A stretch of 64,000 bases of DNA from Streptococcus sanguinis (GTDB lineage Bacteria; Bacillota; Bacilli; Lactobacillales; Streptococcaceae): contig NZ_JAHZPA010000003.1 in the NCBI RefSeq assembly GCF_019929225.1, positions 62,001-126,000 on the forward strand. Reading direction: 5' to 3'. The stretch's first letter is position 1. Every line of letters begins with the position of its first letter. The position numbers and the translations under genes were made by a program. A model generated the notes under the pieces. It was given only the letters and a program-made list of their open reading frames with translations. It had not been told where the DNA came from and searched no databases. Positions 8,865-17,468 of this stretch are shown one piece after another.

Positions 8865-9866
8865 ATGACTTCAAAAAGAGAATTAGTACTGAAGGCTTTC
8901 AGAGGAGAGCCCGTTGACCGAGTGCCAGTTGGTTTCTGGCATCATTTTACCAGCGAGGATGAGTGGCTGGCTGGTTTTGGAAATCAAGCCATTATTGAGA
9001 AAAATCTGACTGGTCATCAAGCTTTTCTGGCAGAAGTCGAGCCAGACTTTATCAAGCTGATGAGTGATGGTTATTTTGCCTATCCTAATGAACGCTTGAA
9101 AAAAGTCCAATCTATCAAAGACTTGGCAGATATTGAGCCGCTAGGTGCTGACCACCCTTGGATTAGTGAGCAGGTGGAGCTGGTTCAGAAGATTAGGGCT
9201 AGCTTTACAGAGGACTTGGTCGCTATTTACAATATTTTTGCGCCAGTGACCTACTTCAAATGGTTGGTCGGTAAGGTTGCTGGTGGAGATGATATCATTG
9301 CAGATTTCCTAGCAGAGGATGCGGTGCTCACGAAGCGAGTACTGGATGTGATTGCTCAAGATATTGCGGCTTTGACGGAGAGAATTATCAAGGAAGCTGG
9401 TGCGGATGGAATCTACCTCAGCGTTCAGAGCATTCAGGATGCGCGGGTGTCGGCTGAAGACTATAAGGCTTTTATTGCTCCTAGTGAATTGGCGGTGCTG
9501 GAAGCAGCCAACGCGGCTGGCGGAGTGAATATCCTGCACATTTGCGGTTACGAAGGCGCGCGAAATGATGTTCATCTTTTTACTGACTATCCAGCTCAGG
9601 TCATCAACTGGGCAGTGGGACCAGAAGGCATCAGCCTAGCGGAGGGCCGGAAATTATTTGGCGGTCGGACTGTTCTCGGTGGCTTTGAAAATGGCAAGGA
9701 CGGCCTGCTCTACACGGGCAGTCAAGCGGTTATTCAAGAAGAGACCAAGCGGCTGATAGCAGAGGCTGGCAAGGAAGCTTTGATTATCGGGGCTGACTGT
9801 ACTATTCCAAGCGATATTGAAGCAGAGCGAATTCAGTGGGTTCGCCAAGCAGCAAGCTTAGCATAA
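8865..9866 (+). CDS. URO-D superfamily protein, MtaA/MtbA-like (copy 2)
   Basis: This 333-residue paralogue of the protein at 7512 is similar throughout (SKRELVLKAFRGEPVDRVPVGFW; GGVNILHICGYEGARND; GGRTVLGGFENG). The putative metal ligands are H225-I-C227 and C312; the Cys-Cys distance is the same as in copy 1. The HemE N-terminal signature is absent here too. Gene duplication followed by divergence could give two subunits or two substrate ranges. The ribosome site is AAAGGAGAGAAG. The substrate-binding protein gene begins 16 bases downstream, tying this enzyme to an import system. Confidence 0.8.
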   Translation: MTSKRELVLKAFRGEPVDRVPVGFWHHFTSEDEWLAGFGNQAIIEKNLTGHQAFLAEVEPDFIKLMSDGYFAYPNERLKKVQSIKDLADIEPLGADHPWISEQVELVQKIRASFTEDLVAIYNIFAPVTYFKWLVGKVAGGDDIIADFLAEDAVLTKRVLDVIAQDIAALTERIIKEAGADGIYLSVQSIQDARVSAEDYKAFIAPSELAVLEAANAAGGVNILHICGYEGARNDVHLFTDYPAQVINWAVGPEGISLAEGRKLFGGRTVLGGFENGKDGLLYTGSQAVIQEETKRLIAEAGKEALIIGADCTIPSDIEAERIQWVRQAASLA

Positions 9867-9881
9867 GAAGGAGGCGAAAGA

Positions 9882-10766
9882 ATGAGCAAGAAAAAATGGA
9901 TTATTGGTGGAGCAGCAGTGATTGCTATTGTGGCTGCGACTTATTTGGGGCGGACCTTGACAGGTGCTTCATCTAGCAAGACGAGCAGCTCTGCATCAGG
10001 CAGTGGCAAGGTTACGACTTTGAAAGTGGCACATACACAGAACTATGTTCCTTATGACTTTGTGGACGAAAAAGGCGAGTCAGATGGCTATGAAGTTGCT
10101 GTTCTCAAGGCCATTGATGAAAAGCTGCCAGACTATCAGTTTGAATATACTGGTACCAGTGATGAAGATCTTTTAGTCGGTTTGGAATCTGGGAAATATG
10201 ATATTGGAACCAAGGGAGCCTGGTACACCGAAGAGCGGGCGAAGAAGTTCATCATTCCAGAAAGCCCAATCGGTGCTAGCATTATCGGTTTCACTATCCG
10301 CAAGGAAGACGCTGAAAAATACAAGACCATTGATGATTTTGCCAAGGAAAAGGGTAAGTTGGTGCCAATCTCTCCGCAGAATGCTCAATGGGCCGTTATC
10401 GAAGAGTATAACCAAAAGCATAGCGGTGCTCCTATTGATTTGACTGCAGCAGAGTCCTTCAAGGTGGCTGATGCTTATGCTTGGGTTCTGGAAGGGCGCT
10501 ACGATGCCTTCTTTGACATCAAGCTGTCTTTTGAAAAAGCTGTGACAGACAAGGAAGGCTCCTACCATCAGTATGCGGATCAACTGACTTGGTTCCCTTA
10601 CAAGGGGATTCCGACCTATCCCCTGCTTCATAAAAACGAAAAAAATGAAGAATTTGCCAAGGCATACGAGAAGGCAATTAAGGAACTGGAAAAAGACGGA
10701 ACCTTGGCTAAACTATCTGAAAAGTATTTCGGAGAAGATGTCTTCTCTTATGTGGACAAGGATTAG
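9882..10766 (+). CDS. Amino-acid type ABC transporter substrate-binding protein
   Basis: This is a 294-residue extracytoplasmic receptor of the SBP_bac_3 family (glutamine/histidine/cystine-binding type). An N-terminal hydrophobic segment (about 5-25) is followed by a Ser/Thr/Gly-rich linker and the two-lobed domain from about residue 45 (TLKVAHTQNYVPYDFVDEKGESDGYEVAVLKAI). Unlike most Gram-positive receptors there is no lipobox cysteine after the hydrophobic segment, so it is probably held by an uncleaved anchor or released. The ribosome site is AAGGAGGCG. Together with the two permeases and ATPase downstream it makes a full importer. Confidence 0.88.
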   Translation: MSKKKWIIGGAAVIAIVAATYLGRTLTGASSSKTSSSASGSGKVTTLKVAHTQNYVPYDFVDEKGESDGYEVAVLKAIDEKLPDYQFEYTGTSDEDLLVGLESGKYDIGTKGAWYTEERAKKFIIPESPIGASIIGFTIRKEDAEKYKTIDDFAKEKGKLVPISPQNAQWAVIEEYNQKHSGAPIDLTAAESFKVADAYAWVLEGRYDAFFDIKLSFEKAVTDKEGSYHQYADQLTWFPYKGIPTYPLLHKNEKNEEFAKAYEKAIKELEKDGTLAKLSEKYFGEDVFSYVDKD

Positions 10767-10973
10767 TGGCTGCTCTCTGCTGATTATGGAAAATCAAAAG
10801 ATTGATTGAGAAGCTAGCTGAATACAGAACTGGTGGCTTCTAAGCTGACCTTGCTGCTGTTTGAAGGAATTTTCAAAGAGGATAGCTAGGCGAGAGCATG
10901 GCTGCTCCAAGCTGAAAGTGCCCGTCCAAGAGAAGCTTATTCTATCTAATCATTGTTGAAGGAGAAGAAACTT

Positions 10974-11666
10974 ATGGTCTCGTATGACTTATCCCGTGTC
11001 TTTGGGTTACTGCCTAGTCTGCTGCAGGCTCTGCCGACCACTTTATGGATTATGTTTGTGACAGCTTTGATTGGCTTCTTGCTGGGTGGTCTGTTGGCTT
11101 GGGCTCAGATTTCTGAGGAGCAGTCTTTCGCTGGTCTGGCTAGAGGATATATATTTATCCTTAGATGTACACCGCCTATCGTCTTACTTTTCTTGGTTTT
11201 TTATGGCATTCCAGAGTTTTTAGAATGGTGGCTGGGTCTGGATATCAATAATTGGTCGCGGACTGTTTTTGTCATCATCACCATGATTCTGCTCTTTGCG
11301 GCCATGATTGCGGAAGTCTTCAAGGCAGCTTATCTTGCTGTTCCCAAGGGACAGACCGAGGCAGGTCTCAGTATTGGCTTGACACCGGTGCAGACTTTTC
11401 TGCGTATCATCCTGCCACAGGCTTTTCGCATCGCCCTGCCCAATCTCACGACTGCCCTTCTTAATCTCATGCGGGATGCTGCGCTGGCTTATACGATTGG
11501 AGCTGTTGATGTCATGGGAGCAGGACAAAATCTCATCAGTCGTAATCTGGGCAATTATTCCCTAGAAACCTATACAGCGGTGGCCTTGATTTACTGGGGG
11601 ATTGCTCTAGTGGTTTCGCTGGCTTCCCAGCTTCTGGAAAAAAGTCTGACAGTCAAGGAGAGGTAA
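10974..11666 (+). CDS. Amino-acid type ABC transporter permease (1)
   Basis: This 230-residue inner-membrane subunit is of the HisM/GlnP type. Several hydrophobic segments are clear, as is the cytoplasmic coupling segment near EVFKAAYLAVPKGQTEAGLSIGLTPVQTFLRIILPQAFR (about 125-165), which is the EAA loop that contacts the ATPase. The ATG at 10974 follows GAAGGAG; an in-frame TTG at 10953 overlaps that ribosome site and is rejected. About 207 bases separate it from the receptor gene, without an obvious terminator. Confidence 0.9.
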   Translation: MVSYDLSRVFGLLPSLLQALPTTLWIMFVTALIGFLLGGLLAWAQISEEQSFAGLARGYIFILRCTPPIVLLFLVFYGIPEFLEWWLGLDINNWSRTVFVIITMILLFAAMIAEVFKAAYLAVPKGQTEAGLSIGLTPVQTFLRIILPQAFRIALPNLTTALLNLMRDAALAYTIGAVDVMGAGQNLISRNLGNYSLETYTAVALIYWGIALVVSLASQLLEKSLTVKER

Positions 11667-11669
11667 AGC

Positions 11670-12356
11670 ATGGATTTGAATTATATTGTAAATACCTTTC
11701 TGGTTACTTTGAAAGGCATACCGGTAACCCTGATTATTATGGTGGTTGCTATTCTGCTCAGCTTTATTCCGGCTCTGCTTCTAGCTCTGGGGCAGATTTA
11801 TAAAGTTTGGGGTGTGCGGACCTTTTCGGTGGTTTATCTGGCCTTCATTCGGGCGACGCCTCCTATTTTGCTTATTCTCTTTTTCTACAGTCTTTTTCCT
11901 AGTTTACTGAATCAAATTTTTAAAAGTCTGGGCAGTCAGGTAGACGTCTTTAAGTTCAATCCGCTTTACTATGCTTTCATCATCTATAGCCTGATGACGA
12001 CAGGCAGTTTGTCGGAAATACTGCGCTCAGCCATTTTGACAGTGGATAAAGGACAGTTGGAGGCGGCTCAAGCGATTGGTTTGACGAATTTTCAAGCCTA
12101 TCGGAGGATTGTTTTTCCTCAGGCTCTGCGCTCTGCCCTGCCCAATCTGGCCAATCTAGTTATCAATCTAGTCAAGGGAACTTCGTTGGTATTTGTCATG
12201 ACAGTCAAGGATATCACAGCACTGGCTAAGATAGAGGCCTCCCATTCTTACCAGTATTCAGAGTCTTATCTGGTGATTTTTGTTATTTATCTCATTATTT
12301 GCGGCTTGATTCAGTGGATTTTTAGGGGCTTGGAAAAGCGCTACGCTCTTGCTTAG
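11670..12356 (+). CDS. Amino-acid type ABC transporter permease (2)
   Basis: This 228-residue second permease of the same family probably forms a heterodimer with the preceding one. The EAA-loop equivalent is ILTVDKGQLEAAQAIGLTNF followed by FPQALRSALPNL. The start lies 3 bases after the upstream stop with AAGGAGAGG as ribosome site, so translation is likely coupled. Five or so membrane spans are visible from the hydrophobic pattern. Confidence 0.9.
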   Translation: MDLNYIVNTFLVTLKGIPVTLIIMVVAILLSFIPALLLALGQIYKVWGVRTFSVVYLAFIRATPPILLILFFYSLFPSLLNQIFKSLGSQVDVFKFNPLYYAFIIYSLMTTGSLSEILRSAILTVDKGQLEAAQAIGLTNFQAYRRIVFPQALRSALPNLANLVINLVKGTSLVFVMTVKDITALAKIEASHSYQYSESYLVIFVIYLIICGLIQWIFRGLEKRYALA

Positions 12357-12368
12357 GAAGGAAAGATT

Positions 12369-13133
12369 ATGTTAGAAGTAAAACATATCTCCAAACGATT
12401 TGGAGAGCACCAGGTGCTGACAGATGTCAGTCTCAAGGTCAATCAAGGTGACGTTGTGGTTATTCTGGGACCCTCAGGCTCTGGGAAAACAACATTTCTG
12501 CGCTGTCTGAATCACTTAGAAAAAGCGGATGGCGGCCAGCTGACTTTGTCTGGTAAGGACTATGATTTGGCTAAACTTAGCAAAAAGGAGATTTTGGAAA
12601 TTCGTAGAAAGACAGCCTTTGTCTTCCAGCATTATAATCTCTTTGCCAATAAAACAGCCCTTGAAAATATCTTAGAAGGCTTAGTGATAGCTCGTAAGAT
12701 ACCGAGGGAAGAAGCGCTTAAGATTGCGGAAGAGTCTTTGAAGCGCGTGGGCCTCTTGGCCTACAAGGACTACTATCCTTCGCAGCTATCAGGCGGCCAG
12801 CAGCAGCGGATTGGGATTGCGCGTGCCATTGCCGTCAAGCCAGACGTTATCCTGCTGGATGAACCAACTTCGGCTCTAGATCCGGAACTGGTCGGCGAAG
12901 TTCTTAGTGTCATGAAGCAGCTAGCTCAGGAGGGAGTGACCATGGTCGTTGTGACCCACGAGATGAGCTTTGCCCGTGATGTGGCCAACCATGTCATCTT
13001 TATGGACGGAGGTCACATCGTCGAAGAAAATCCTCCCCAGGAATTCTTCAGCAGTCCAAAGGAAGAGCGGACCAAACAGTTTTTGTCTCGCATTCTGTCG
13101 GATGCCAGCTATAGTGTAGAATATATGATTTGA
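12369..13133 (+). CDS. Amino-acid type ABC transporter ATP-binding protein
   Basis: This is the 254-residue cytoplasmic ATPase that powers the importer. Walker A is GPSGSGKTT (about 33-41), the Q-loop lies near FQHYNLF, the signature is LSGGQQQR (about 139-146), Walker B is [12 protein letters not shown] (about 160-171) and the switch histidine is in VVVTHEM. It belongs to the polar amino-acid class (GlnQ/HisP). It is the last gene of the operon; a terminator starts at its stop codon. Confidence 0.94.
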   Translation: MLEVKHISKRFGEHQVLTDVSLKVNQGDVVVILGPSGSGKTTFLRCLNHLEKADGGQLTLSGKDYDLAKLSKKEILEIRRKTAFVFQHYNLFANKTALENILEGLVIARKIPREEALKIAEESLKRVGLLAYKDYYPSQLSGGQQQRIGIARAIAVKPDVILLDEPTSALDPELVGEVLSVMKQLAQEGVTMVVVTHEMSFARDVANHVIFMDGGHIVEENPPQEFFSSPKEERTKQFLSRILSDASYSVEYMI

Positions 13134-13158
13134 AATCTGGATTCTGTCCAGATTTTTA
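13133..13158 (+). terminator. Terminator of the URO-D/ABC operon
   Basis: AAATCTGGA (13133-13141) pairs with TCCAGATTT after a 5-base loop, followed by more T residues. Confidence 0.8.
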
Positions 13159-13211
13159 TTTTTGATAGAACGCTGTTATCCTTTGGCTCAATAATGAAAA
13201 AGATAGACAAA

Positions 13212-13247
13212 AAACTAGACCGAGATAGGCTTATCTTGGTCTAGTTT
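13212..13247 (-). terminator. Terminator of the deoR-type gene
   Basis: A 16-pair stem (13212-13227 with 13232-13247, one G-T pair) with a 4-base loop lies just past the stop of the minus-strand regulator. Read on the minus strand it ends in a run of T. Confidence 0.82.
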
Positions 13248-13265
13248 GTGTTTAAAGAAAGTTGC

Positions 13266-14018
13266 TTACCAGAGGATTTCGCACTGGCTGCCGACAGCGT
13301 TTTGGAAGGATTCAACTGGTGCCTGGTCGGTGATAATGCAATCCAGGCTAGAATAGTTGGAAAGTTTGAAATAATGACTAGTGTTAAACTTAGAGTGGTC
13401 GGCCAATAGAATTGCCTTGTCACTATTAGCGATCATTTCGCGCTTGATATGTGCCTGATTGTGATTGGCTTCGTAGGCAGCGTAGCGATCCAATCCGCGG
13501 CAGCTAAAGAAGAGCAAGTCTGCATGGAAATTATTGATGAAGTTGGCAGCAAAATCGCCCAGCGCAGAATTGGTTCCGCAGCCAATGTGTCCGCCTGATA
13601 AAAAGAGGGTGACATTTTCAAAGTTATTTAGCTGACGGGCTGCTTCAATACCATTTGTTATGACACGTAGGTTCTGGAAAGGTGCCAAATGCGGAATGAG
13701 CATAGCTGCAGTCGTAGAGCTGTCAATGAAGATAGACTGGTTATGAGTGATAAAAGTTGAAGCAATTTCAGCAATTTGTTGCTTGCTTTTTTCCTCTTCA
13801 CGGGCGCGAGCAGAATACACATATTCTACATTATTAGCCGTAATCAGCATGACTTCACCATGAGAGCGGATGATCTTCCCCTCTTTTTCTAGCTCAATCA
13901 AGTCCCGTCGAAGCGTTGATGTAGAACAGTACAAAAGTTCTTCAAGTTGGGCGGTTGCAATAATCTTTCGCTTGCTGAGAATGTCTATAATTCGACTCAT
14001 TCGTTCCAAAGAAACCAT
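13266..14018 (-). CDS. DeoR-family repressor, probable fucose-operon regulator
   Basis: This 250-residue cytoplasmic regulator has an N-terminal winged helix (about 1-55; LEELLYCSTSTLRRDLIELEKEGKIIRSHG is the family DNA-binding pattern) and a C-terminal sugar-phosphate-sensing DeoRC domain with SGGHIGCGTNSALGD and FFSCRGLD. The chosen ATG at 14016-14018 follows GGAGG six bases upstream; the longer frame upstream lacks a ribosome site. It is divergent from fucA and two copies of a 25-base repeat lie between them. Repression relieved by a fucose-pathway phosphate ester is inference from family and position. Confidence 0.88.
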   Translation of the reverse strand: MVSLERMSRIIDILSKRKIIATAQLEELLYCSTSTLRRDLIELEKEGKIIRSHGEVMLITANNVEYVYSARAREEEKSKQQIAEIASTFITHNQSIFIDSSTTAAMLIPHLAPFQNLRVITNGIEAARQLNNFENVTLFLSGGHIGCGTNSALGDFAANFINNFHADLLFFSCRGLDRYAAYEANHNQAHIKREMIANSDKAILLADHSKFNTSHYFKLSNYSSLDCIITDQAPVESFQNAVGSQCEILW

Positions 14019-14043
14019 AGTGACCTCCACCGATGAACAAAGC

Positions 14044-14068
14044 TGAACATTTATGGTCACATTATAAC
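14044..14068. repeat. Operator-like repeat, copy 1 (deoR-fucA intergenic)
   Basis: It starts TGAACATTTATGGTCACATT and matches the copy at 14118-14142 at most positions (TGAACATTT, TGG, CA and ATT are identical). It lies just upstream of the regulator's own ribosome site, as expected for autoregulation. Confidence 0.6.
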
Positions 14069-14117
14069 ACAATAAACGAAAAAAAATCAATATAGTAACC
14101 ATTAGATTGAACGATTA

Positions 14118-14145
14118 TGAACATTTTTGGCCATATTGTTATATA
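14118..14145 (+). promoter_or_regulatory. Fucose operon promoter overlapping operator repeat copy 2
   Basis: TGAACA (14118-14123) and TATATA (14140-14145), 16 bases apart, form a promoter-like pair. It coincides with the second operator-like repeat (14118-14142), so a bound repressor would cover the -35 region. Confidence 0.5.
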
Positions 14146-14180
14146 AAAGTTGGCTATTTATCAATTAAAGGTACAGGTAT

Positions 14181-14194
14181 TGAATGCGCTTACA
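14181..14194 (+). promoter_or_regulatory. cre-like site in the fucose operon leader
   Basis: TGAATGCGCTTACA matches the CcpA consensus TGWNANCGNTNWCA at all fixed positions but one. Lying downstream of the promoter, it would block elongation or initiation during growth on preferred sugars. Confidence 0.6.
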
Positions 14195-14230
14195 AAAAAT
14201 ACTATGATGAATCCAGAAAGGAGTGAGATT

Positions 14231-14950
14231 ATGGATCATCAAGAAGAAATAATCCGCGAACAAATATGTGATGTATGCCACAAGATGTGGCAACTAGGCT
14301 GGGTAGCCGCTAATGACGGCAATGTCTCAGTCCGTCTAGACCAAGATACCATTATTGCAACGCCAACAGGTATCAGTAAGAGCTTTATCACGCCTGAAAA
14401 ACTCGTCAAGCTCAATCTAAAAGGGGAGATTATCGAGGCTCAGGACGGCTATCGTCCATCCAGTGAAATCAAGATGCACATTCGCTGCTATGAAGAACGG
14501 GAGGATGTGAATGCTGTTGTCCACGCGCATCCGCCAATTGCGACTGGCTTTGCGCTGGCTCATATTCCGCTTGATACCTATTCCTTGATCGAGAGTGCCA
14601 TTGTAGTAGGAGCAATTCCTATCACTCCCTTTGGCGTGCCATCTACCATGGAAGTGCCAGATGCCATCACCCCGTACTTGCCAGAACATGATGTCATGTT
14701 ACTTGAAAATCATGGTGCCCTGACTGTAGGAAGTGATGTGATTACAGCTTACTATCGGATGGAAACCTTAGAGCTGGTTGCTAAGACCACCTTCCACGGA
14801 CGCATGTTGCTTTCTACTAAGGGAGTTGAGGAGGAAGAAATTTCTCGTCCAACCTTGGAACGCTTGTTTGCAATGCGGGCCAATTATAAAGTCACAGGCC
14901 GTCACCCTGGTTATCGTAAATATAATGGTGACGGAAGCATCAAAGAATAA
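14231..14950 (+). CDS. fucA: L-fuculose-1-phosphate aldolase (class II aldolase family)
   Basis: This 239-residue zinc enzyme splits L-fuculose-1-phosphate into dihydroxyacetone phosphate and L-lactaldehyde. The expected metal and catalytic residues are visible: E79 in SSEIKMH, H98 and H100 in VVHAHPP, and H161 in ENHGAL, with spacing matching the FucA/RhaD/AraD family. The ATG at 14231 follows GAAAGGAG; an earlier in-frame ATG at 14150 lies in the operator region. It is the first gene of the fucose operon and is followed by fucI. RhaD or AraD function is less likely given the isomerase next to it. Confidence 0.9.
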   Translation: MDHQEEIIREQICDVCHKMWQLGWVAANDGNVSVRLDQDTIIATPTGISKSFITPEKLVKLNLKGEIIEAQDGYRPSSEIKMHIRCYEEREDVNAVVHAHPPIATGFALAHIPLDTYSLIESAIVVGAIPITPFGVPSTMEVPDAITPYLPEHDVMLLENHGALTVGSDVITAYYRMETLELVAKTTFHGRMLLSTKGVEEEEISRPTLERLFAMRANYKVTGRHPGYRKYNGDGSIKE

Positions 14951-14971
14951 GAAGCATCGGAGGAAATGATT

Positions 14972-16738
14972 ATGACTCAACATCCACGTATTGGAATTCG
15001 TCCAACCATTGACGGACGTCGCCAAGGTGTTCGGGAATCACTAGAAGTACAAACCATGAATATGGCTAAAAGTGTGGCTGACTTGATTAGCTCAACTTTG
15101 AAATATCCCGACGGTCAGCCTGTTGAATGTGTTATTTCGCCATCTACCATCGGACGTGTGCCTGAGGCAGCCGCATCACATGAATTATTCAAAAAATCAA
15201 ATGTCTGCGCGACTATCACAGTGACACCCTGCTGGTGCTATGGTAGTGAAACCATGGATATGTCACCAGATATTCCGCATGCAATCTGGGGCTTCAATGG
15301 CACTGAACGGCCAGGAGCGGTTTATCTCGCTGCAGTACTGGCTTCACATGCACAAAAAGGTATTCCAGCTTTTGGTATTTATGGCAGAGATGTCCAGGAA
15401 GCTAGCGACACTGAAATTCCAGAAGATGTAAAAGAAAAAATTCTCCGTTATAGTCGGGCCGCTTTGGCAACAGGACTGATGCGTGACACAGCTTACTTGT
15501 CCATGGGCAGCGTCTCTATGGGAATCGGTGGCTCCATTGTCACTCCTGACTTCTTCCAAGAATACCTGGGTATGCGCAATGAATCAGTTGATATGACGGA
15601 GTTTACTCGTCGGATTGACCGAGGCATTTATGACCACGAAGAATTTGAACGGGCCATGGTTTGGGTCAAAGAGCACATCAAAGAGGGTGTGGATCGCAAC
15701 CGTGAGGACTTGGTTCTTTCTCCAGAAGAAAAAGCAAAACAATGGGAATTTGTAGTCAAGATGTTCATGATTGGCCGGGACCTTATGCAAGGCAATCCTC
15801 GCTTGGCTGAGCTTGGCTTTGAGGAAGAAGCTGTTGGGCATCATGCCTTGGTTGCTGGCTTCCAAGGTCAGCGTCAATGGACCGACCACTTCCCGAACGG
15901 GGACTTCATGGAAACCTTCCTCAATACTCAGTTTGACTGGAACGGCATTCGTAAGCCTTATGTCTTTGCGACAGAAAATGACTCGCTAAACGGTGTGTCT
16001 ATGCTCTTTAACTATCTCTTGACAAATACACCGCAAATCTTCGCAGATGTTCGGACTTATTGGAGTCCAGAAGCGGTAGAACGTGTAACAGGGCATCAGT
16101 TGGAAGGCCAGGCAGCTGATGGCTTCCTACACTTGATTAACTCTGGCTCTTGTACCCTAGATGGAACGGGGCAAGCCAGTCGAGATAGCAAGCCAGTCAT
16201 CAAGCCATTCTGGGAATTGGAGCAGAGTGAAGTGGATGCGATGCTTGAAAACACAGACTTCCCACCAGCCAATCGCGAATACTTCCGTGGTGGCGGCTTC
16301 TCTACTCGCTTCTTGACCAAGGGCGATATGCCAGTGACCATGGTGCGCTTGAATATCCTGAAAGGCGTAGGTCCAGTCTTACAAATCGCTGAAGGTTATA
16401 CTTTGGAATTGCCAGAGGAAGTGCATCATACCTTGGATAATCGGACAGATCCAGGCTGGCCAACCACTTGGTTTGCACCGCGTTTGACAGGAAAAGGTGC
16501 CTTCAAGTCTGTCTATGATGTTATGAACAACTGGGGAGCAAACCACGGTGCTATCACCTATGGCCATATCGGAGCGGATTTGATTACGTTGGCTTCCATG
16601 CTGCGTATCCCAGTCAATATGCACAATGTGCCAGAGGAAGACATCTTCCGTCCCAAGAACTGGTCACTGTTTGGCACAGAAGATTTGGAATCAGCCGATT
16701 ACCGTGCTTGCCAATTATTAGGGCCAATTCATAAATAA
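14972..16738 (+). CDS. fucI: L-fucose isomerase
   Basis: This 588-residue Mn-dependent enzyme converts L-fucose to L-fuculose and is close in length to E. coli FucI. Conserved stretches include [20 protein letters not shown] at the N-terminus and, in the middle, [19 protein letters not shown] then [10 protein letters not shown], which contain the Glu and Asp metal ligands of the family; a late His ([18 protein letters not shown] segment) is also present. Two ATGs lie in frame at 14966 and 14972; the second is 8 bases from the GGAGG site, the first only 2, so 14972 is chosen. Confidence 0.94.
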   Translation: MTQHPRIGIRPTIDGRRQGVRESLEVQTMNMAKSVADLISSTLKYPDGQPVECVISPSTIGRVPEAAASHELFKKSNVCATITVTPCWCYGSETMDMSPDIPHAIWGFNGTERPGAVYLAAVLASHAQKGIPAFGIYGRDVQEASDTEIPEDVKEKILRYSRAALATGLMRDTAYLSMGSVSMGIGGSIVTPDFFQEYLGMRNESVDMTEFTRRIDRGIYDHEEFERAMVWVKEHIKEGVDRNREDLVLSPEEKAKQWEFVVKMFMIGRDLMQGNPRLAELGFEEEAVGHHALVAGFQGQRQWTDHFPNGDFMETFLNTQFDWNGIRKPYVFATENDSLNGVSMLFNYLLTNTPQIFADVRTYWSPEAVERVTGHQLEGQAADGFLHLINSGSCTLDGTGQASRDSKPVIKPFWELEQSEVDAMLENTDFPPANREYFRGGGFSTRFLTKGDMPVTMVRLNILKGVGPVLQIAEGYTLELPEEVHHTLDNRTDPGWPTTWFAPRLTGKGAFKSVYDVMNNWGANHGAITYGHIGADLITLASMLRIPVNMHNVPEEDIFRPKNWSLFGTEDLESADYRACQLLGPIHK

Positions 16739-16803
16739 AGATTTTGGGTGGGCGTGCCTCTTTCTGGGCATGCAGCCTATCCAATAGAAAGAGAGTAGCT
16801 TAG

Positions 16804-17100
16804 ATGACCAAGACAATTATTCTAGCCTGCGTAGGTGGCTTAACAACAAGTATGCTGGTAGAGCGAATCAATGAAGTTATTCATCGTGACCAATTGGATT
16901 ATTCCTTTTATTCCATTGGGATTACGGGTATGAATAACTTGAAGAATATTGATGTCTTATTGCTCAGTCCGCAATTAGCCTATTTAGAAGAAAAGGCTAA
17001 AGCAAGCCTACAGGTGCCAGTCGCAGTCATTAGTGATGAAGATTTCGAGTTGATGAGAGGCGAAGAAGTACTTCGTCAGGCTGAAGTATTGATGGACTAG
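16804..17100 (+). CDS. PTS EIIB protein, lactose/cellobiose type, without an EIIC partner
   Basis: This 98-residue protein has the EIIB fold: a first strand, then C9 in ILACVGGLTTSML (the phosphocysteine loop), and alternating strands ending near VPVAVISDEDFELM. The next gene is the matching EIIA, but no EIIC permease follows; a sugar ABC transporter does. The pair may therefore act as a regulatory phospho-relay, serve an EIIC elsewhere, or be a relic of a transporter replacement. The leader between fucI and this gene has a GCGTGCC / GGGCATGC hairpin that could mark an mRNA processing point. Confidence 0.78.
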   Translation: MTKTIILACVGGLTTSMLVERINEVIHRDQLDYSFYSIGITGMNNLKNIDVLLLSPQLAYLEEKAKASLQVPVAVISDEDFELMRGEEVLRQAEVLMD

Positions 17101-17104
17101 GCCT

Positions 17105-17467
17105 ATGGCAGGACAAGACAAAGGCTCAAGCCAAGAGCTGATGCGACTGATTATCAAGAGTAGTAAAGTGACTGCGCAAGTCATGCAGAGTTTGGAGTTG
17201 GCTCAGTCAGGTCAGAAGGAAGAAGCAAATGCTGAGTTGGAACAAGCGAGAAAACTCAGCGTGGAGGCTCACAACTTACAGACCAGCCTTATCCAGTCTG
17301 AACTGAGTGGTCAAGCCAATCCTCCAAGTCTGCTGGCGGTCCATGCTCAGGACCATTTTATGAATAGCCATTTATTACTCGAATTGGCCGCCGTATTTCT
17401 CAATCAAATAGAAGAAATCGAAGATTTAAAAGCAAGAATTGCAAAACTGGAACAGGTAGGTGAGTAG
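17105..17467 (+). CDS. PTS EIIA protein, lactose/cellobiose type
   Basis: This 120-residue all-helical EIIA has the hallmark HAQDHFMN, with H80 the probable phosphorylated residue and D83 a conserved neighbour; such EIIAs work as trimers. The C-terminus is a short coiled coil (IEEIEDLKARIAKLEQ). It starts 4 bases after the EIIB stop, and the ABC ATPase start lies one base after its own stop. The three are therefore one translational block, which argues that the EIIA/EIIB pair is functionally linked to fucose uptake or its control. Confidence 0.8.
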   Translation: MAGQDKGSSQELMRLIIKSSKVTAQVMQSLELAQSGQKEEANAELEQARKLSVEAHNLQTSLIQSELSGQANPPSLLAVHAQDHFMNSHLLLELAAVFLNQIEEIEDLKARIAKLEQVGE

Positions 17468-17468
17468 C

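Noticed and set aside
7512..9866. hemE (uroporphyrinogen decarboxylase) duplication for haem synthesis
   Set aside because: The HemE N-terminal signature is missing, no other haem genes are present, and streptococci do not make haem; the His/Cys motif fits the MtaA/MtbA clade better.
10173..10631. Minus-strand open frame of 152 codons
   Set aside because: Antisense shadow of the substrate-binding protein gene.
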